The translations under genes and the position numbers were made by a program. DNA of 38,857 nt, from NCBI RefSeq assembly GCF_026225065.1, contig NZ_JAMFSB010000360.1:1-38857 (forward strand). Reading direction: 5' to 3'. The notes under the pieces were generated by a model. The model was not told the DNA's origin and ran no database searches. It saw only the letters and a program-made list of their open reading frames with translations. The first letter of the stretch is position 1; each line of letters begins with the position of its first letter. Positions 34,448 to 38,857 of the stretch are shown here, in pieces. This stretch comes from Paraburkholderia sp. (GTDB lineage Bacteria > Pseudomonadota > Gammaproteobacteria > Burkholderiales > Burkholderiaceae).

Positions 34448-35602
34448 TCAATTGCCGCCGCCCTTGGTGACGATCGGCACCCATGCGCCGTTCTTGACCT
34501 GATACATCGTCGAGCCGGCGTTCTTCAGCGAGCCATTGGCCTCGAACGCAATCGGACCGGTCACGCCGTCGAAGCTGATCGCCTTCAGCACCGGGCGATA
34601 TACCGCCGGCGAGCTCGATTTGGCCTGCTGCATGGCCTTGATCGCCGCCCATGCCGCGTCGTAACCGAACGGCGCATACGACAGGATGTCCACGCCAAAG
34701 CGCTTCTTGAACTTGGCCGAGAAGTCCTTGCCGCCAGGCAACTGCGAGAGTGGCCGGCCATATTCCCACGCCATCGAGCCTTCGGCCGCGTCGCCTGCGA
34801 GCTTGATGAAATCCTCATCCATCACGCCGCCGCCGCCGACCAGTTGCGCGGTGAGGCCGAGCTGCTTCATCCGTTTCGCGACGCCTGCTGCCTGCGTGTC
34901 GAGACCGCCGAAGAAGATCAGGTCCGCGTTGGTGGCCTTGATCGCGGTGAGCTGCGTGCTGAAGTCGACCGCCTGGTTGTTGGTGTATTCGTGCGCGACG
35001 ATACTGCCGCCGTGCGCTTTCACAGCCTTCTCGAACTCGTCCGCCTCGCCCTGGCCGAATGCGGTGCGGTCGTCGAGGATCGCGATGCGCTTGGCCTTGG
35101 TCACCTCGACCGCATAGATGCCTGCGTTGCCGGCATTCTGCGCATCTGTGGAGATCACCATGAAGGTGTTGGCGAAACCGCGACCGGTGATGATCGGGTT
35201 GGTGGCCGCCGGGTCGATGACCGGAATGCCGGCCGTCTCATAAAGCTGCGAAGCGGGAATCGTCGTCCCTGAGTTGAAGTGGCCCACCACCACCGACACA
35301 CCGGAGTCCACCAGTTTCTGCGCCGCCTGCACGCCGACGCGCGGGTCGGCCTGATCGTCCTCGGAGACGAGCTGGAAGTTGGCGACCTGGTTGCCGATCT
35401 TGATCTTCTGCGCGTTGGCTTCCTCGATGGCGAGCAGCACGCCGTTTTCGAGGTCTTTGCCGTAACCGGCGTTCACGCCCGTAAGCGGGGCCGCGAAGCC
35501 GATCTTGACCGGCAGGTCGTCCGCGAAGCCGGACAGCGGCGCGATTGCGAGCAGCGCGCCCAGCATCACAACGAGGGGTTTCAGCGTTTTGCGAAGACTC
35601 AT
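34448..35602 (-). CDS. Branched-chain amino-acid ABC transporter substrate-binding protein (LivK type)
   Basis: A 384-residue periplasmic binding protein of the Leu/Ile/Val-binding family. The signal peptide is MSLRKTLKPLVVMLGALLAIAP with cleavage near GFA/DD. The mature part starts LPVKIGFAAPLTGVNAGYGKDLENG and carries VVVGHFNSGTTIPASQLYE, the amino-acid-binding stretch of the family. GGAGAG is placed correctly before the ATG at 35602; the frame upstream to 35788 is not supported. No liv permease or ATPase genes are nearby, so it must serve a transporter encoded elsewhere. The gene ends 18 bases from the convergent DUF3857 gene. Confidence 0.9.
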   Translation of the reverse strand: MSLRKTLKPLVVMLGALLAIAPLSGFADDLPVKIGFAAPLTGVNAGYGKDLENGVLLAIEEANAQKIKIGNQVANFQLVSEDDQADPRVGVQAAQKLVDSGVSVVVGHFNSGTTIPASQLYETAGIPVIDPAATNPIITGRGFANTFMVISTDAQNAGNAGIYAVEVTKAKRIAILDDRTAFGQGEADEFEKAVKAHGGSIVAHEYTNNQAVDFSTQLTAIKATNADLIFFGGLDTQAAGVAKRMKQLGLTAQLVGGGGVMDEDFIKLAGDAAEGSMAWEYGRPLSQLPGGKDFSAKFKKRFGVDILSYAPFGYDAAWAAIKAMQQAKSSSPAVYRPVLKAISFDGVTGPIAFEANGSLKNAGSTMYQVKNGAWVPIVTKGGGN

Positions 35603-36157
35603 GGTCTCTCCTTCCATCGACAGGTTCACGGTATGAAAATCGGGCAAGGTGCAACCGGCCAACGACGGCCGGGTAGGGCTGTCACGCTGAAGCAATGCGC
35701 CGCGCGCAGCAAACGCACAGACGCGGGCGGTCAAACGGTGCGATGAAACTCGCGTGTGGTTCGATGCGTGCGGCGTGGTCTCCTTCAAGGGGTCCGAAGT
35801 ATTTCAGGGTAGGGATGATCCTACGCCAGAAACAATGATGGAAAACACGTGGACACCGGCATTGCGGGCAAGCCCTGGTGAGCGTCCCGGAAGGCGGGGT
35901 GACCAGGCGTGACCAGGCGTGATTGACCCCGAACGCCTGCGGCCGGACGTGCATCAATGTCTCCATCAACCTGGCGCGAATATAGAAAGCCAATATGCGC
36001 TCGTCTTGGCAGTTCGAAGCGCCTGGAATGAGAATTTCAGCACAGGCCCCGGACGGGGCGGGCGGCGGGCAGGTCTTAAGCGTTTGATGCGTGCGGATGC
36101 CGGCACACGCGAGGCGGGCGGCGCGGCTGCGCCGGCCCGGTGGGAGGGGGCTACTTG
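35603..36157. other. Non-coding region upstream of the LivK-type gene
   Basis: About 555 bases without a convincing gene. The part next to livK should carry its promoter but no strong boxes are clear. A tandem repeat of GACCAGGCGT occurs at 35901-35920. GCCCCG/CGGGGC at 36046-36059 is a short G/C dyad with no T-tract. Frames open through here lack ribosome sites and any familiar sequence. Confidence 0.5.
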
Positions 36158-36619
36158 TTACTGCTCGCCTTGCAGGCGCAGCACTTCTTCGCGCAGGCGC
36201 ATCAGCGGTGCTTTGGTGTCGTCGTCGGCCCAGGTCTCGAGATCGTCGATGGCGCGCTGACAGCCGTCGAGGATCAGGTCGAGGTCGATCGGCACGCCGT
36301 TGTTGAGCGCGAACTGGATCGTCTCGGCAAACTGCTGGCACTCGTCTTCGCCGTACGAGATGTCGAGGTTGTCGGCGATCACTTCGGCGATGTTGCTGCG
36401 CGCCTTGTCGTCGGCCGCGACCAGATCGATGATGCCGCGCGCCACCGCCGGCGAATAGTAGAGCGCGATATCGAGCCACTGCGTCGGATCGAAATCCGCC
36501 TCGTCGAACTGCTTCTCGAAGTACTCGATCGCTTCCTGTTCGTGCGCTTCGTCGGCGTCGACGCTAATGCACAATTCCTCGAAATATTCTTCCCGCTCGC
36601 TGCGGATATGACCGTCCAT
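36158..36619 (-). CDS. Acidic conserved-looking protein of unknown function
   Basis: A 153-residue, strongly acidic, mostly helical protein that I do not recognise. The ATG at 36619 has GAGG 5 bases upstream and starts MDGHIRSEREEYFEELCISVDADE; a GTG at 36670 would add 17 residues and lacks a ribosome site. Segments such as HEQEAIEYFEKQFDEADFDP, ARGIIDLVAADDKARSNIAEVI and LDLILDGCQRAIDDLETWADDD show an acid/amphipathic pattern throughout, with three Cys and no signal peptide or membrane segment. It is probably cytoplasmic. It is flanked by pdxY upstream (160 bases) and by a long gap downstream. Confidence 0.75.
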   Translation of the reverse strand: MDGHIRSEREEYFEELCISVDADEAHEQEAIEYFEKQFDEADFDPTQWLDIALYYSPAVARGIIDLVAADDKARSNIAEVIADNLDISYGEDECQQFAETIQFALNNGVPIDLDLILDGCQRAIDDLETWADDDTKAPLMRLREEVLRLQGEQ

Positions 36620-36779
36620 CAGTGCCTCGTTTGCCTGTAGCGGGTGCTTGAAAAGAATTGCGTGCACCACGCGGCACGCATTATAGGACGAGCGGCTGAC
36701 AATGATGGGTCAGCCGTAGCCGTCAGCGGTAACGGTAGCCGCGCGGAGCATTGCCGTTCGTCGAGGTCCGTCGCGCGGG

Positions 36780-37643
36780 TTACACCGTCTCGACCGTCCA
36801 CGCATCGAACCACTCATGCGGCTGCGCAATTTCATTCTGCGCGGCCACCAGTTCCAGTTCGTAGCGGCCTGCCTGCCAGGTGGCCTTGACGACCGCATTC
36901 ACGGCGGCCAGCGTATGTTCGAAGGCCACCCTCAGCGGGTCGCCGAGCAGCGTTCGGGCGACGAACACCGCGCTCGTCAGGTCGCCCACGCCGACCGGCT
37001 GCCGCGCGAACGGGTAGAGCGGACGCTGCCCCATCCACGCTTCAGTGGGCGTCACCACCAGCATGTTGAAACGGTCAGCGGGGCTGTTGCGGTCGAGCAG
37101 GTGCTTGACCAGCACGAGCTTCGGACCGCGCTGGATGATCTCGCGGCACGCCTCGACCGCCTCTTCCATGGTCTCGATCTCCCGACCCACGAGACGCTGC
37201 AATTCGCTGTGGTTCGGCGCCATGGCGTCAGCTACCTCGGGCATGGAGCGTACGAGGAATTCCTGGATCCCCGGTTCGACCTTGCAGCCGGTCGTGTTGC
37301 CCATCACCGGATCGCAGAAATACCAGGCGCGTGGATTGGCCGCCTTCACGGCCTTGACGATTTCGATCACGGCCTGTGCCTGGTCGGGGGCGCCGAGAAA
37401 GCCGGATAGCACCGCGTCGCAGCGCGGCATCACGCCAATCGCGCCGATGCCGTCGAGCAGATCCTGCATCTGCGAGCCATCGATTGCGCTGCCGGTCCAG
37501 TGGCCGTATTGCGTGTGATTCGAGAACTGCACGGTGTTGAGCGGCCAGACGTTCACGCCGAGACGGCGCATGGGAAATACCGCCGCGCTGTTGCCGGCGT
37601 GCCCAAAAACGACATGCGACTGGATGCTGAGGACGTTTTTCAT
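36780..37643 (-). CDS. pdxY: Pyridoxal kinase PdxY
   Basis: PdxY phosphorylates pyridoxal in the vitamin B6 salvage pathway, using ATP. The 287-residue protein has the family length. N-terminal [26 protein letters not shown] and the substrate loop [16 protein letters not shown] are characteristic, and the [17 protein letters not shown] segment near residue 223 carries the catalytic Asp and anion hole. The ATG at 37643 begins directly at the conserved N-terminus. No Shine-Dalgarno sequence is visible; instead a strong hairpin ends 4 bases before the start (see separate entry). Confidence 0.93.
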   Translation of the reverse strand: MKNVLSIQSHVVFGHAGNSAAVFPMRRLGVNVWPLNTVQFSNHTQYGHWTGSAIDGSQMQDLLDGIGAIGVMPRCDAVLSGFLGAPDQAQAVIEIVKAVKAANPRAWYFCDPVMGNTTGCKVEPGIQEFLVRSMPEVADAMAPNHSELQRLVGREIETMEEAVEACREIIQRGPKLVLVKHLLDRNSPADRFNMLVVTPTEAWMGQRPLYPFARQPVGVGDLTSAVFVARTLLGDPLRVAFEHTLAAVNAVVKATWQAGRYELELVAAQNEIAQPHEWFDAWTVETV

Positions 37644-37647
37644 GATG

Positions 37648-37682
37648 TGTTGATCGGCGCACCGTGCGCTTATCGATCAACA
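37648..37682 (-). promoter_or_regulatory. Bulged hairpin directly upstream of the pdxY start codon
   Basis: TGTTGATCG at 37648-37656 and CGATCAACA at 37674-37682 form a 9-bp stem. It continues inward, past a 4-base bulge, into a second stem, GCGCA (37657-37661) with TGCGC (37665-37669), and a 3-base loop. That is 14 pairs in all. It ends 4 bases before the ATG, where the ribosome site should be. It could be an operator dyad or an mRNA structure that sets translation. Confidence 0.55.
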
Positions 37683-37825
37683 ATACATGAGTTTTTGCAC
37701 GGCCGGCATGATCCGTCCCCCGTGGTGTTGCGTCAAGCCATCATCGGGCGGGCGGGGAGCGAGTCAGGGCATGCACTCATGGTGCGTCGTCAGCGCACCT
37801 GCGAGGCGCAACCCGGTCCGGTCGA

Positions 37826-38857
37826 TCAGGTCAGTTCGCGGTACAGCGTCAGATAGCGTTCCGCCGAGGCGCCCCAGCCGAAGTCCTGGCGCATGGCGCG
37901 CCGCTGGGTCGCTTTCCATTCGGTGGAGCGCGCGTGCAGCGCAAAGGCGCGGCGGATCGCGGCGCCGAGCGCGTCCGGCTCGAAGCGTTCGAAGACGAAA
38001 CCGGTGGCGAGATCGTCGGCGAGATTTTCCAGCGACGCGTCGACCACCGTGTCGGCGAGACCGCCGACACGGTGCACGAGCGGCAGCGACCCGTAAGCGA
38101 GCGCATAAAGCTGCGTGAGCCCGCACGGCTCGAAGCGTGATGGCACGGCCACCACGTCGCTGCCGGCGATGATCGCGTGTGCGAGCGACTCGTCGAAACC
38201 CAGTTCGACCGCCACCGAATCCGGATGGGAATGGGCCACACGCTGCAGGCCTTTCTCGAGCGCGGCGTCGCCGGTGCCGAATACGACGAGTTGACCGCCT
38301 CGCCTGATGATCTCCGGCAGCGCGGCGAGCAGCAGATCGAGGCCTTTCTGTTCAGTGAGACGGCTCACCACGCCGAACAGCAGCGCATCGCTTTTGCCGG
38401 CCAGGCCGAAACGCTTTTGCAGCGCGGCCTTGCAAGCGTGCTTGCCCGACAGCAACGTCGAGGTGTAGTGCTCGGGAAGCAGGGTATCGGTCGACGGGTT
38501 CCATACGGTGTAGTCGACGCCGTTCAGGATCCCGGACAGATCGTGCGAACGGTTGCGCAGCAGTCCGTCGAGGCCGCCGCCCTGGGCGAGCGTCTGGATC
38601 TCCCTGGCGTAGGTGGGGCTCACCGTGGTGATGCGGTCGCTATAAAACAGGCCTGCTTTCAGAAACGACATCTGCCCGTAGAACTCGATGCCCTGCATAT
38701 GGAAGAAGTCGGCCGGCAACCCAAGCTGGCCGAACAGATGAGCCGGAAACACGCCCTGATAGGCGAGGTTATGCACCGTGAATACGCTGCGCGCGAAAGC
38801 CCGGCCGTGTTGACGCTCGGCTGCTCGCAGGTAAGCGGGGGCAAGGCCCGCGTGCCA
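37826..38857 (-). CDS. glgA: Glycogen synthase GlgA (C-terminal part; 5' end beyond the window)
   Basis: The frame is open to the right edge; 343 residues are visible. It transfers glucose from ADP-glucose to glycogen. The partial N-terminal motif WHAGLAPAYL is the end of the invariant DWHAGL stretch, followed by FTVHNLAYQGVFP, KAGLFYSDRITTVSPTYAREI and the GT-B donor motifs SRFEPCGLTQLYALAYGSLPLVHRVGGLADTV near the C-terminus. The protein ends normally at a TGA at 37826-37828. About 170 N-terminal residues must lie to the right. Other glg genes, if clustered, would also be outside the window. Confidence 0.95.
   Translation of the reverse strand, partial: WHAGLAPAYLRAAERQHGRAFARSVFTVHNLAYQGVFPAHLFGQLGLPADFFHMQGIEFYGQMSFLKAGLFYSDRITTVSPTYAREIQTLAQGGGLDGLLRNRSHDLSGILNGVDYTVWNPSTDTLLPEHYTSTLLSGKHACKAALQKRFGLAGKSDALLFGVVSRLTEQKGLDLLLAALPEIIRRGGQLVVFGTGDAALEKGLQRVAHSHPDSVAVELGFDESLAHAIIAGSDVVAVPSRFEPCGLTQLYALAYGSLPLVHRVGGLADTVVDASLENLADDLATGFVFERFEPDALGAAIRRAFALHARSTEWKATQRRAMRQDFGWGASAERYLTLYRELT

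Overview
The window is high-GC, densely coded DNA of a Burkholderiales bacterium, most likely Paraburkholderia or a close Burkholderia-type relative. This is inferred from gene content (hut cluster, ArgO/ArgP-type pair, solitary LivK, PRC-barrel lipoprotein, many LysR regulators) and codon use; no rRNA or tRNA gene is present to confirm it. It reads as ordinary chromosome. I see no insertion sequence, phage module, CRISPR array or integration scar.

Layout. (1) 1-4032: the 3' end of a pel exopolysaccharide operon on the + strand: tail of a probable pelE, pelF, pelG, then a secreted stand-alone GH114 (PelA-hydrolase-like) protein. (2) 4051-7278, - strand: a LysR regulator, a class III CoA-transferase and an HMG-CoA-lyase-type enzyme, a plausible acyl-CoA catabolic module. 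(3) 7412-9051: a LysE/ArgO-type exporter divergent from an ArgP-type LysR regulator, ended by a strong bidirectional terminator. (4) 9128-11370, - strand: a PRC-barrel lipoprotein overlapping an MFS transporter. (5) 11959-13341: an NCS2/AzgA purine permease behind a long structured leader. (6) 13600-15110: an ArsR / SRPBCC / DUF899 operon whose promoter, operator and start codon are superimposed. (7) 15170-17446: a small membrane protein and an SDR protein divergent from a LysR gene across a perfect palindrome.

(8) 17447-26114: a complete histidine utilisation operon, hutH-hutC-hutU-hutD-hutI-hutF-hutG. HutH, HutU and HutI convert histidine through urocanate and imidazolonepropionate to formiminoglutamate. 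HutF and HutG then finish by the five-step route, giving glutamate and formate. Three HutC-like boxes and two candidate promoters precede hutH. A strong terminator follows hutG. Facing the operon is a 44-codon gene for a secreted His/Cys-rich peptide.

(9) 26695-38857: an XRE-like helix-turn-helix protein with a helical tail, a D-Ala-D-Ala ligase, a LysR regulator divergent from an aspartate-type aminotransferase, a DHA2-type MFS exporter, a secreted DUF3857/transglutaminase-like protein, a solitary branched-chain amino-acid binding protein, an acidic protein I do not recognise, pyridoxal kinase PdxY (a hairpin abuts its start codon), and the C-terminal part of glycogen synthase running off the right edge.

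I found no clearly new multi-gene system. The best leads are regulatory DNA/RNA structures (leaders of the NCS2 permease, arsR and pdxY, and the hut promoter region), the single-domain GH114 protein at the end of the pel operon, and the His-rich mini-protein.
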